This document shows, piece by piece, positions 32,801-49,500 of a stretch of 64,000 nt of DNA; position 1 is the stretch's first letter; every line of letters starts with the position of its first letter. The DNA is taken from NCBI GenBank assembly GCA_932521025.1, contig OW051472.1, positions 6,014,001 through 6,078,000 on the forward strand, given 5' to 3'. The translations under genes and the position numbers were made by a program. The notes below the pieces were generated by a model. It did no database searches, was not told the DNA's origin, and worked only from the letters and a program-made list of their open reading frames with translations. This DNA comes from Oscheius onirici. Its lineage: Eukaryota > Nematoda > Chromadorea > Rhabditida > Rhabditidae.

Positions 32801-34727
32801 TCGCGACAGGAAAAGCAAGTGCGTGAAGGGTTCTTATGACTTTGATAGTTTCTTTGGAGGGTCAGGGAGAGTGACTGGATCAGAGTGACAAGGGGAGAAG
32901 GGATAGTAGGACTGAGACTCACTAAAGCTAAGAACGGACCGGCCGACCCGTTCAGGCCCTACATTTTGAAATTAGGCCTGGGTTCAGTGGGTTCAAATAC
33001 ATTTTCGGTAGGTTCTTTGGGGGGGGGGGGGGGGCGTTGCCAACCTTGTACCAAAAAATCTTTAATTCAGGCCCATTTGGAGGCTCGAGAGAGTAGTCGA
33101 GAGGCTTCGAAAGAGCACAAGGTCAGAATGGAAGCCCTGAATGCTCCGGCGAAAAAGGAACGCCGTGCCGAAAACAGCCGGCGTGATCCCAGAAATGTGA
33201 CACCGCAGCCGGTCGAGGAAGAACTGTTCGTCGATCCAGAGACCCTCATTTCGGCCGAAAAACCTCAACGGCAGCACATTGACGTCCATTTTGCCGAAGA
33301 GCGAATTCGATGGACGCAGTCGACCTACAAAAATCCGCTGAACTTGAGGAGAACTGAGCTGGTTTCGGTTCTTCCGAGGTACCTTTATTTCTAAAAAAAT
33401 TATTGTTTTTTTCTTCAGAATGATGGCCAATTTGAAGATGTTGGTGAGGGACAGTAACATCCCGTTGCTGGAAGGCGGTCGACCTGGTCTCAACCTAAAA
33501 CTACACCATTCAGGTATTTTTTGTCCAACTCTATGTTTCTATCTATGTACAAAAAAACCCCGTAAAAATCACGAATTTTCCAGAAGAGCTCCACAATTTG
33601 CCAGTCGGTCAGATGGGAAACTACGACGAATACGTCAAGGCTCAGATTGACATTGGAATGGCGCCGCTGCGTCCGCTGGAAACACAGGCCGCTCGAACAC
33701 ATGCCTTTGGAAATCCGTTCAAAACAGACAAGAAGAACATGTCTATTGACGAAGTAGGTGCTTTTTTCCACCAGGAAGCTAGCTCAAAAGGCCTCATTCA
33801 ATTTTACAGTAATTTTTGTCATTTTACCGCATTTCTAGTTGTTAGATCGAAACATATTTGCAAACTATCACCACAAAAAATTTAAACCTTTTCGTTTTGC
33901 GATAAATTGAAAGAACAGTCGCTTGTAACCCGAAAATTCAGGTAATGGAAGGACCGGCCGAGAATAATCCGGCCATTACGAGAGACTCGATGAAGAATCG
34001 TCGTGGCAGACCACAGAGAAGGAAAGCCGGTCCTCTGGCTGCTAATTCTCTCTGTGAATGGCGCGAAAGAAGAAGGACGATCAGCGAACGCTCGTCTGTC
34101 GTCTCGGACATTTCTTACACCTCGGATCTCGAAATGGAAGATCTCACAAACGAGCCTACGACAAATCACACCAATGGCTTCTCAGAGCCGAAGCTGAACG
34201 GAAACGGCTTGGAGAAAGATGTTGTGGTGATACATTTTCCACTTTTTGAACGATTATCTTTTAGGATTTCTTGGACACATGTAGGATAGATGATGATGTG
34301 ACAGTTCCGCCGCCGAAAAAGAAGAAACCGAGAACTTCGAGTCTGTTGCAGAATCTCAACGAGACGGATAAGAGGGAGAAGAAAAAAGCCGTGCAGGAGT
34401 TTGTGAGAACGGGTAGCAATGGTCAGTATTTTTCAGTTTCTAAAATCGAGCTACACTATTTAACAATTTGACACGAACCCGAACTTGTATTGTTCGGGCA
34501 ACAAACACGCGCCATGGAAAAAGAACTTTTTAAAAACGGTCATAACAAAAGCCTCGATTTCAGACACCGTGACTTTGAACAAGATCAAAGTGTCAGTCTG
34601 TACTCTATCCTCTTCCGATGCCATCGAAATCTTAGAACATGCTCGTCGCGAAGGCGTCCGTCTCAAGAGAAGCACGTTGGTGAAGCGTCTGGAACAGGAC
34701 AAAACCGCTCTCCAGTCCAACAAATAG
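29839..34727 (+). CDS. INTS6: Integrator complex subunit 6
   Basis: Seventeen exons (29839-29949, 30019-30108, 30621-30744, 30787-30962, 31003-31099, 31146-31259, 31321-31477, 31590-31761, 31804-31947, 32213-32296, 32335-32529, 33071-33378, 33419-33513, 33584-33753, 33942-34226, 34265-34421, 34564-34727) give 880 aa, close to human INTS6. The N-terminus is a von Willebrand A-like fold with FIVDTTISM at the metal-site position, followed by FIDPVVFIALTDG. Strong family blocks are YRWDQRFFSVVLRM, FEKYELEPSPIVEYM, LFLMPYNYPVLYQLV, SYMDNVPPYYMN, and VGQMGNYDEY with HAFGNPFKTDKK. The C-terminus (EILEHARREGVRLKR) resembles the conserved INTS6 tail. Integrator cleaves snRNA and terminates paused RNA polymerase II; subunit 6 links it to PP2A. 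Introns 9 and 11 carry inverted repeats. Confidence 0.95.
32040..32190. repeat. Left arm of inverted repeat flanking INTS6 exons 10-11
   Basis: Located in intron 9. Its best segment, from TTTGTGCACAAAGCTCCC through CTCAATTAGAGCTTCAG and CTTGGGAGCAA, is matched in inverted orientation at 32715-32780 in intron 11. The outer part is less well conserved. Confidence 0.75.
32715..32930. repeat. Right arm of inverted repeat flanking INTS6 exons 10-11
   Basis: Located in intron 11 in inverted orientation to 32040-32190: TTGCTCCCAGG, CTGAAGCTCTAATTGAG, GGGAGCTTTGTGCGCAAA. A partly similar sequence also occurs in the first intron of the mL51 gene (about 35195-35310). Confidence 0.75.
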
Positions 34728-35019
34728 TTTCTTCTATTTTTTTCCTCACAAATCTTTCATCTTTCTCTCAAAATTACTAGTCTTTCCCTTTTTCCAAAAA
34801 CACATTCCTCCTTCCCTCACTGCAAAATTGTGCTACATACACTGACCGGTGTCTCTCATTTTACGAGTAACTTCCGTGTGAATCGTTCGAAAATTGTTGT
34901 GATCTCAAGGGTTAAACGTTGATTTTTCTTCTTTTCTTATACCCTGTTTTGAGTGGTCAAAACGCCACTGAGTACTTTATTGCCTTGTTTGCCATAATGG
35001 CCTTTTTTGGGTATAGAAG

Positions 35020-36264
35020 ATGATTGCGGGAAAATCGAACCTCTTGAGCCGTGGAAACACATCGATTCAAGCTGCGGCAGTCAGACTTTTTCACGATCGA
35101 AGCAGTGTTCCGAGAGTCGTCGACGATAGGGAGAAGGTGAGCTCGTTTTCCCTACCCTTCATGTGATATTTGCATTTTTGTGCTAACACTTGAGCCAAAT
35201 CTAAATCTTTGCTCTCGCATCTGTCTGTTAGCTGGTGGTTAACCAAGGGAGAGGCAGGGACAGAACCGAGTGACAAGAAAAGGGTACTGAAGTTAGGACT
35301 GTGGTTCCACGGCAGACAAAGACAAAATATCTCTAACTTCAGCAATGTCATGACTAGGCAAACCTTGTTTAGAAAAAAACATAATGTCAAAAATTTGCGC
35401 CCTCGGCCCAATTTATCCATGTCCAGCATTCTGGTCATTGTCAGCCAATTTTATCATTTTTCACTACATTGCACAATCTTATCGTGTAACTCGGGAATCA
35501 AATTTTGTCTACGTCTTTCGTCCAATTTTCAGTCCTCTGCCCGACCCACAGATGCTGGCTACGTCTATCGCTACCACCGTCCCGGAGCGGATGCTCTTCC
35601 TCGAATTCCCGACTGCAAAGTGCCCGTAGCCCGTCCAACATACAAAGTTCGCGATAATTGGCGCGAAACACAGGCCCGATTCGGTCAGAACGACTACATT
35701 GATCTTCTCGGCGATGGTAGTCTACATCCAGCTCAACTTCAGGTAGTTTTTTTTCTTGCTAAAAACGTCAATTTTTCAGTACCACACTCCCAGCTGGCTT
35801 CGAGGTTTTCCCGGCCAACATAGAGCCAACGAGCTGATAAAGTTGATCCATTACCGTAATCTCTATGCGGACAAACTGAAGAACAATGCGCCAAGACGAT
35901 GGCACGAGCTGTGCAAGAGAATCAAGTATCTCTTGACATATCACAACTACAACAAACAGGACGAACTCAATCGCGAACGGGATCTAGGATTGTGGGACGA
36001 AAAACCCGACTATTTCTACAAAGTGAGGCCCTTTCCACGTTTTTAATTCTTTGACTGGAAAATGGTTAAAAATGTAAAATACGAGTTTTTAACCAAAGTT
36101 CCAGCAAAAAAAATATCAATAGTGGCATGCTTACCGTACCGTTTTTATACCCAATCCAAGAAACCAAAGTACAGAGGAAAACTACACTACGTTTTGAGTC
36201 AGCGTCTCTAATGACCAACATATTTCAGGACAAGTCCCGCCGCTCCTTCAAGGATCTCGTCTAG
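35020..36264 (+). CDS. MRPL51: Mitochondrial ribosomal protein mL51
   Basis: Four exons (35020-35136, 35533-35742, 35780-36022, 36229-36264) give 201 aa starting MIAGKSNLLSRG. The N-terminus is Arg/Ser-rich with no acidic residues for about 20 residues, as for a mitochondrial targeting peptide. The core carries the mL51 signature YHTPSWLRGFPGQHRANELI followed by RRWHELCKRIKYLLTYHNYN. mL51 is a component of the large subunit of the mitochondrial ribosome. The start is 293 nt after the INTS6 stop on the same strand, and GGGTATAG ends 3 nt before the ATG, which would suit a downstream operon gene receiving a spliced leader. The first intron has a relic of the INTS6 intron repeat. Confidence 0.88.
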
Positions 36265-36405
36265 TCGTTTACTTACGAATTGCTAGTGTTTTTGTTGAAT
36301 TTTAATCGTTGAAATGAAGTTGAAGTAACAATCATCGGGAAGGATGGAACGTAACAACGTATGAACAATGAGTATCGGGTACTAACAACGGGAAGAAGAA
36401 GAATA

Positions 36406-40817
<4,412 letters not shown>

Positions 40818-43525
40818 CTGAACGGATCATGCTTGGTTGAGAACGAAATTGAAAGCTCGTAAGGAAATTTTCCAGGAACCTCTTTAAAAAAAACTTAATC
40901 TTGTTTACTATGTGATTGCAGAAGAAAGGTTTGCGTTTTGTGAATTTTGCATTCACTAGACGATAAGCATGAAACTGGCTGCAATACGTGCGCAGCTCAA
41001 ACAGAATAGGTAAACAATAAATTTCAACGGATTGTTGTTTGATTTTGGCATATTATGCGTTTTGTATTTGATACAAACGTTAAAAAAATAGAAGAAAAAT
41101 CCTTGTTAGAAAACAACGAAGAAAGAACCCGAGAAAAAAAAGCGTCGGGCTAATTATTCGCGTTCGAAACGGAGCATAAATAGCCGCGCGCAAAATAAAT
41201 TTCAAGAGAGGGAAATTTAAAATAAATGCATCTATTTTTTCTTCCTTTTCTTTTTTTATTTCGTCTTTTATATCTCATCATTTCCTTGGCAAAAATTAGT
41301 TCCGAAACGTTGCAAACAGACATATAAATTCAGGCAAAACGAGGTCAAAGCTACGCTGTAAGACTTACAGCGTAGGTGAACAAAAAGGGAAAAAAATCTT
41401 AAGTTTAAAATATTCCTCTATTCGAATTTACCGTATTCCTCTTCGCGATGAGCACCAACAGCCTACAACAATTGGTCGACCGCGACGCGTCGGAAGCCGT
41501 CGCCTAGCACTGACCAATCACAGCATAGAGGGCAGAGAGACGCGCGCGTGTGGGCTGTTGTCATTTCCTACCCACGACTGCCCCGCTTGCGGCCGACAAT
41601 ACGCTTCTCGCGCGGTCTTTTCGTGACGGATAGGTGGAGAATGGCAGTAGCAAGGGGATACGTAGTTGACAGAATGCTGATTGAGCATAAAATCTTGGTT
41701 TCATCAACCTCAAATCATAAAGTAGGACGTGAGCCGCGCGCGCGGTCTGTGCCGCGTGTCGTTGTCCTTGCTGCTGCGTGGCCTTCTCACAATTTCAGGC
41801 CGTTTTTTATGCCTTTTCGCACTTCAAAATGTTTTTTTCAAGAAAAAAACATGCTCCATCATCTTCGGCAACTTTTCATCACCGTTTTGACCGACAAATG
41901 GGCCTCCCCCAGCCGGATTTCGCCACTCCCCGTGCTTGTTCCGTGCCCCGTGACGCGGTGTCGGACACGCAGAGGCTGGCGTCTGTCTGCGCTCTCCCTG
42001 TAGCCAATAATCTCTCGTTGAAGCTCTCTTTCTTTTTACTTGCATCTAGATAGATCGATCGACGGCAGTCTCTCCCCGTCTGACGCCGCTTTTCGGGTGA
42101 CTCATGCGCGCGCGCTCGCGTCGCGTTTTCTCCTAGATCCAGGGGTTGTCTGTCCAAGCCTAGGGCATAAACTGGGGAACAAAGATGAAAAACATTCGTA
42201 AATAATTTCAGGAACAGATGAGACCAAAAAAGCAGAAAAAGGCATATAAATTCCTCAATTTCACGCTGCTTTGCTCTCCAACTTCGTTTACAAAACGATC
42301 TATCGATTTCTGGCCACTTAGCGTGCCCTCCTCTTCTACTGGTTTTTTTCATACAGTTCTTATTGAATTGGCAAGAAATTCCTATTGAAAAAGTTGGTCG
42401 TGAAATTTCGCAACATTTGCAGTTTGAGGGGTGCTGGGGCGAAATCATCGATTTTTGTTCTTGATTTCACGTTCTAAACCAATTTTGCTCTTTCCGCATT
42501 GTTGTTGACCGTTTCCTAATCTTTCTGCGAAGATTTCCTTACGCTAGTTCAGATTTTGAAAAACAGAATGACGTCATTTGGTAAACTCTCTACGGAAAAA
42601 TGATCGCACAGTTAGAAATTCCTCGTTTTGTCTATTTTTATAGCTTTAGCAGCCATATTTCCAGCTCTCAGTCTTGGTTTTGTTTACAAACGACAGTTGC
42701 CAATCTTGAAACAACCTGAGACATTCAGTTTCTGCTGTTTGATCAAAAATCGCGGCTTTCTAATCCCAAAACTTGTTATTCTGCCATTTTTATCATGTGA
42801 ACTCCATAAGCAAGATGTAAAAAGCCTAATGCCAATTCTCTGACCGAAATTCCGCATTTATCACCTGTTTGCCAAATACGGTCGCTTTTTCAGCGAAACC
42901 TGCCAGTCCTCTTCTTTTCATGATTTTTTTCTACAACACGTAATGATCTTTGTTGGATTGATGGCGTTTTCCGCCCGAGGGCGCTGGAAACAACAATAAG
43001 TCCATCACTTTCACCTGTCGCCTTTTGTGTTGCAATCCATATTGATTCTTTGTTAGCAAATTACCTGTTCGCTCTGATACACAGCCCCTTTTCGGCTCTC
43101 GGTCCTTTGTAGTACTACGATGCGTGCCACCCTCTCGCTCTGCTTTGTGCCCCAGCCCACTGGGAGACCTTACGCGAACGCCTCTCTGTCCTCTTTCCCG
43201 CCCTTTTCCACGTTCAAATGGGGGTACGCTCGTTTACGCACTTTCGGCTTGTTTTTTTTCTCGTATTTGTTTATATTATTTTGAGCAGTTTTTCTTCAAA
43301 TCTAGCTAGAAAACATCGGGAAAACGAGGAATTAAAATTACACGGAATTAGTCTTTTATCCACCTTTTGGTTCTTGTGTACTACATGGACAACTATAAAG
43401 TGCGTTCACAAGAACCCACCTTTTTTTGAACACCTTTTCTGTACTGTTTGACGACATTTTACCGCCTTTTAAGACTTGTTCATTGTTTAATCGCAAATCT
43501 CGAATTTGCAGGTATCTGGACGAGC
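40818..43525. promoter_or_regulatory. Divergent intergenic region between RUVBL2 and the BET gene
   Basis: No exon is supported. Several patches are unusually CpG-rich for this genome (about 41460-41600, 41730-41760 and 42095-42130, with runs such as GCGCGCGCTCGCGTCGCG), while the rest is A/T-rich. The CpG-rich patches are candidate promoters or 5' untranslated exons of the BET gene. A possible leader acceptor lies 15 nt before its start codon (GAATTTGCAG at 43502-43511). Confidence 0.4.
41351..41375. repeat. Perfect short palindrome upstream of RUVBL2/BET
   Basis: Arms CTACGCTGTAAG and CTTACAGCGTAG flank a single A (25 nt in all). It lies in the 2.7-kb divergent interval between the RUVBL2 and BET genes and could be a dimeric factor binding site or an RNA hairpin. 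I see no second copy in the window. Confidence 0.7.
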
Positions 43526-46500
43526 ATGTCCTCTGATGATCCTCTTATCAACACCGACGGGGTTAGTACATCCGAAGCTCCTGCAGAGAATAGTCTTACC
43601 ATCGACGACGAGACCTCCCAGGCTGCAGAGGACACCAACGAGGCTCCCGTGTCTGCCGAGAATCCCTGGGCCACGCCTAGACAGGTTTTTCACTTTTATT
43701 TCTTGTCAAAATAAGCTAAAATTCAGGAACCGGTAAATGGAATTGTTCAGCCGCGTGTTATACCGCCAATTGGGAAGCCTACGAGACACACAAACCAGCT
43801 GGACTATTTATTAAATGTCGTCTTGAGGGACACGAAAAAGCACAAGCATTCCTGGCCATTCAATCTGCCCGTGGACACGAATAAACTCCAACTTGTAGTG
43901 CGTTTTTAAACCTTTTTACATTATTTTGTCTCTTTTTTTCGGGAAACGAACCTTTTTTTTCAGGACTATCACAAGATTATCAAGCGACCAATGGATCTCG
44001 GCTCCATCGAGAAGCGTCTCAAGAATTGCTACTATCATTCGGCCACAGAATGCATGGAGGTGCGTTTACTTCAACATTGCCTCATCCCTTTTTTTTCTCG
44101 TCCAAGCATCCCATGTCTCTCTCCTCACTCTGTTCATGTTTGTTTGTGTTTTTGCCTGTTTGTTGCCTGTCACCGGAACAATTTTCGAACCATTCGAGTC
44201 TACTTTTGCGGGCTAAACCCTTCTCATAATTTTCTCGTGGTATGCATTTCTTTGAACCAAAAAACATTTTGGAAACACAGCATCTTTTTTAAGGGAACAA
44301 GACTCTGGAATCCATACCATTTGTCCCACGTCTGCGGTCTTTTCACCTTCTTTCTCTATCGCTTTCTAATCCGTCCACCTGTTTCCCCCATTCTCCGTAT
44401 CTCCCTCGTGGTCATTATGGGATAAAACCGTGTTAAAATTATCATCCTGCGGAGGAATTTCTTCTCTTTTCGAAGTGATTCCTCAGTAGAGGTGAGAATG
44501 ATCTGCTCGAGAACAAAAACATGCGCAATATGAAAAACTAACAGGTTGTAACCACAATGTACCACCCCAATCAAAAAAAAAGAAAGCGTTCGAGATTTGT
44601 TCCGGTGTTTTCATTTCATCTATTTTCGCATCTATTTCTCTCGTCTCGTGGCTCATTTTCTCTTTCCTCCAGCCTCCATAGTACTAATTGTGGTTACAAC
44701 CTCTTTCTCATTTTCTGCCGTTGTAGGACATCATGACGATGTTCAACAACTGCTACACCTACAATCCGCCGCATTTCGGTGTCGTCACGATGGCTAAAGA
44801 TCTCGAGCAGTTTATTCTCACCAAGATGGCCAAAGCACCCGATCCAGTGAGTTTAGTTTTCATGCTTTTTTCAGGATTTTCTGACGGTGTACAGCAACTG
44901 CTACACGTACAACGAGGCCGAAGACGATGTGACTCTGATGGCACGAAATTTAGAGACTTTGTTCAAAGATTTGATACGAACAATGCCGAAGGAGGTACAA
45001 CTAATGATGCTAACAGAAAGACATGCTAGATTTGTCCCCAAATAATCTTCATAATTTTCAGGAGCAGGAAATTCCGCGACCGTCGAACAAGCGCGGCCCG
45101 AAAGGAAACGCCAAGAAGGGAGCAGGAGGGCCGAAAAAGGCCGGAAGTTCCGTAGCTCGAGGTGGGAGTGAAGACTCGACTGACCATATTCTTGACCATT
45201 TCCATAATGCCACTCTTCGAGGTCCAGTTTTTGCAAAATATCTCTCGGAACTAATCACTTCTTTTCTTATCAAGAAACTTGGACCTCTACTTGTGCTCTT
45301 TCTCTATTCCTTTTGTTGTGGTCAAAGTAGTGGTGTTTGGTTCCGTCTAGCCTAGATTCCAAGAACAGATGGCTAAACTTTAATTTAAGCAATTACAGCA
45401 TCGAGAGAATCGTCCGTCTCCGTGCAGAAGGGCATTGCTGACAGTTCTTCCATTGCCGACGATCTCCTGACGGAAGATATCAAGCCATCAACTTCGGATC
45501 TCGTCACAACGGTACCCTCTCCTCTATATAGTGAATTATCTCTTTTAAAGGCCACTCCTGTGCCGGTGAGCAAAACCCTGAAAGGAGTTAAAAGGAAAGC
45601 TGACACAACAACGGGTTTAGAAGACGACGGTGCCAAGGTTTAGTCTTCTCCCGTTCTCATTTAATAATCACCGTGTTTTAGGTTGTTAATAGGCGAGAAA
45701 GTACGAGACCGATCAAAAGACCACATACACAGATCGACTGGGCGCAGATGCCGCCTCGTTTCAAGGGCAAAGTCACGGAATCGATGCGAGGCTGTCAGAA
45801 GATTATTCACGATCTCTTGAGCAAAAAGTAGTATTCATAAAAAACAAATAAAACATGTTATTTAGGCACCAAGAGTTCAATTGGCCTTTCTTGGAGCCGG
45901 TGGACGTCGAGGGACTGAAACTCTTCGATTATTACGACATCGTTGCCGAGCCGATGGATTTGGGCACAATTAAGAAGAAGTACGACTACAAGCAGTATCT
46001 CAACGCACAGGAGATGGCAGAAGATGTGAGACTGATGTGCAACAATTGCTTCAAGTACAATCCGCCGAATGATCCAATTTCGATGCACGGAAAGAGACTG
46101 CTGAAGATGTTCGAGGAGAGGTTTTTGCATCTGCCGGCGGACGATGAGGAGATGCAGGAGCACAAGGCGGAACTGTCTGTGGCCGTTGACGGGCTCGACG
46201 ATGATGAAAAAATGGACATTTTGATGACGGAGGTGAGAGAAGAGAAAAATTGTCTAATTTTCGCATAAAACATTCGCAGTTTCTTCACGTTTTCAATTTA
46301 TTTTTGGCTCGTTTTAATCGTACTTTGGAGCCAGGAAAGTAAGTTGTCAAATTGACTGAAGTTTTCGCTACGACTACGCCAATTTTTCGCATCGTGACAA
46401 AAAACACAAACCTGTCCGTTTTCAGGTCTCGAAAGCCCTGACTGGACTACAAGAGAAGGTCAATTCGGTGAACAATGTCAACAAGGAGCTGCTAGAGGTC

Positions 46501-49500
46501 AAGATGAAGCGTCTGGAGGCCAAAGTTAGTGGATCGAGCTACAGTATCCCGCACTCCGTCTTCGCCAACGCCCAGAACCTTCTAAACTCGCTGGGAACGG
46601 CCGTGTCGCAGCCAAGTCCAGCTATGAGAGCTCTTCAACGAACACCAGTTGCTCGTATTAAAGAGGAATCGCCCTCGTCGAATGGTTTGGCCATGTCGCC
46701 GCCGGCCAAGAGAGAAATCAAGCCGACACCGAAAGTGGCACCACCGCCTCCTGTTGTTCCCGAAGGTCCACAGCCAGTCCGAAGGGGAAGGAAACCCGGA
46801 TCAAAGAACAAGCCAAAGGTACCATTTTTATCTTTTAACTAACGGGAACACAAGCATGTTTTTTTAAGACGGTGACGAAAAATAGCTAGTAAATAAAAAC
46901 ATTTTCTAATTCATATCTTCCAGGTAGTGAACCCGAAGCCCTGGCGTGATACCTACCCTGAATTCGACTCGTCCGACGAGCATGCCAACACGCCGATGAG
47001 CTACGACGAAAAGAGACAGCTGAGCCTCGATATCAACAAGTTGCCCGGCGATCAGCTTCATCTCGTCGTCAGCATAATCGAAAGTCGCGAGAGGCTCCAG
47101 GACTTTAATCCGGAAGAGATTGAAATCGACTTTGAGACGCTGAATCCAAAGACTTTGAGGGAGCTGGAGGCGTTTGTGCAAGCTTACCTGCGAAAGAAGG
47201 GCAGAAAACCTGGAGCTGGTATGTTTTTATCTTTAGTTTTCTGTTGGGAAAATATGGTGAAAAACTAACGGTGCTTCCAAACTAACACTCGGAGGGTACA
47301 ATCCCAATGACGATGTGCCCATGTTTCAGTTCCGAAGTCGGCATCCGAAATCTCATCGCGTAAACGCGACCTTGAAGAACAGCTAAAGAAGCTAGGTGGC
47401 GTCCCGCCCGGCGAGTCGTCATCCTCTAAAAATGGTACAGTCATGTGTAATATCGTGGTCGTTTCTTACCCTCTGTTGAACTTTTTCTCTTACCCTCTGT
47501 TGAACACTGCGAAAAGATTCTTTTGTCGGAGAAAACTAGACGTTTTAGATTATTACGTTTTCCATTGTTTTGTTGTTTTTTTTTCGCGGCTTTTTCCGTA
47601 GTTGTGCTTAATTTTGTTACGCTTGACAGCAATATCAGAAGAAACACTAAAAAAATCTAGATCGCAAGAAATTATTGTTTCTACGCACTGTAGTCCCCAT
47701 CTCCGGCCATTTTTCCGTAATTTCTCCGTTTTAGTTGAACAACAACGAGCCTCGACCCAAGGAAAACCACCGACTGCTCCAACGGCCGCACCTACAGCCA
47801 CAGGAGGCGGGAACAATTCCAACTCGTCATCCGACGGCGACAGCAGCAGCGACAGTTCCGACAGCGACAGCGACAGCTCGGATTCTGATTCAGGTTAGGG
47901 AGGGGCTCAGGTTCGCGAAAAAGGGGGGCTCCTGCTCTCGCTCTCACTGTCCGGACGCTCCGGGCCCTCTCTAAAAACTGGCGGTTTGGGTGTGTGGCTT
48001 TTATTCTGTGAGTGTCCGACACTAAGAGACCTGTGCAGCCCCCCTGGCCGCCTGCCCGCCCAGACCGTCCTTCCCCCTTTCCTTTGTCTCATAGTTAGTC
48101 CTCTGTTCCCTCTCCATTTATCTGTATATACAGTCACCAACAGTCGCTTTTTGCTCATGAAACCTACCTTAGACGCAAAAACTTTTTTGTTCATAAACCG
48201 AGCGGGTATCGGCGTCTCCCACTTGTTCTCTCTCCATCTAAACCACAAAACTTCCCTGTGCTTAACCTAGGTCTCTCTATGGCATTATTCTTCCCCTTTG
48301 TGTTGTATTTCTTCTCACCGAGAATCTCTTCCCTTCCGCTTTACCTCTTAATCGTATTTGAATTGTATTAGTTTATCTATCTTCGTTTATCCGTCAATAA
48401 GAAGCGTCTTCTCTAAATCTCTCCCTACTGTTGCTTAGAAAGCTTTTTCGCACTAAAAACGGTGCAAGAATGGCTCGATTTCAGGATAAAGAGCGGAGCA
48501 TGGGGCTTAAAATAGAGATTCGGATCTTTAAAAAAGTTTTCTGTAGGTCCACGCGAAGATGAAATGACCGGAGGACGCGGCGGTGCTTCAAAGCCGAAGA
48601 CAAATGGAAAGCCGGCTGGAGGAAAAGGAGTGAACGGGAGCGGGGCCATTTCGGGAACACCTACACCGCCGCAGCAGTCGACAGTTCAACAGCCGAAGCC
48701 GATTCCTGCTTCGAATCCTGGCAAGTTTTTTTGGACCTAATAAAGAGTCTTTGGAGTATATTTTACACAAAATTTTCATTGTTAAATTTAATGAAAGAAG
48801 AATTTTAGCCCCTTCAATCGCGCCCGTCGTCTCGTCATCGGTCGTTCATGAGGGAGCCAAGCCGATCTTGCAGAATCCGAAGCCTGTCAGCGCAGCTGGA
48901 ATCGGTTAGTTTCGCTCGAAAAGGGGTGTTTTAACTACGGAATTCAGGCGAATCTATCCTGGATCAGCTGCTGCCGACAGCCGCGCCAGAAAAACCAGCG
49001 TCCATCAACAATCAGTTTGAGCAGTTTTTGAACAAGAACAAGTCCAAAGAGGAAAAGGTTTGTTTTTTTTTGCAATAAAAAAATTGGCACGAAAACCTGA
49101 AGAAAGGCTGCTTTAACTAAACATAAAAATTGAGAAATCGAGGAACGACTACTGAAAATGTTTTTGGGGAGAGGTTACTGTCAAACTGACAATGACAAGA
49201 TCTGAGGAATCGTAACGGGATTCTTCAAATTGTCAAATGGACAATTGTAAAATAGTATGGAAAATCATTGATTCTAAGAAAAAGGAAAATTCTGAAATTG
49301 TAATTTCAAATATTGGGCCAAGCTTTTGTAACTGATGAAATGTTGTCAGAAAGAATCAGAGCTGTTGAAATCAGCGTTTTTTTCAACAAACCGTACTATA
49401 AATCGAAGCTAAGAGTTTCCAATAAGAATCTGCCATGAGAAAAAAAGAAAAAATCTTTTTTTAGTCCTTGCTTTGAATAATCGGAAAACTGAAAAAAAGG

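Noticed and set aside
41548-42003. A 151-codon open frame in the divergent promoter region.
   Set aside because: It is rich in Arg and Pro owing to CpG-rich DNA, overlaps a 189-codon frame on the other strand, and resembles no protein.
44727-44994. The two bromodomain exons as a single composite exon.
   Set aside because: The 28 nt between them is not a multiple of three and would shift the frame; both copies have their own splice sites.
47441-47734. A minus-strand gene within the BET gene.
   Set aside because: Frames there are intron sequence of the BET gene and carry no family signal.
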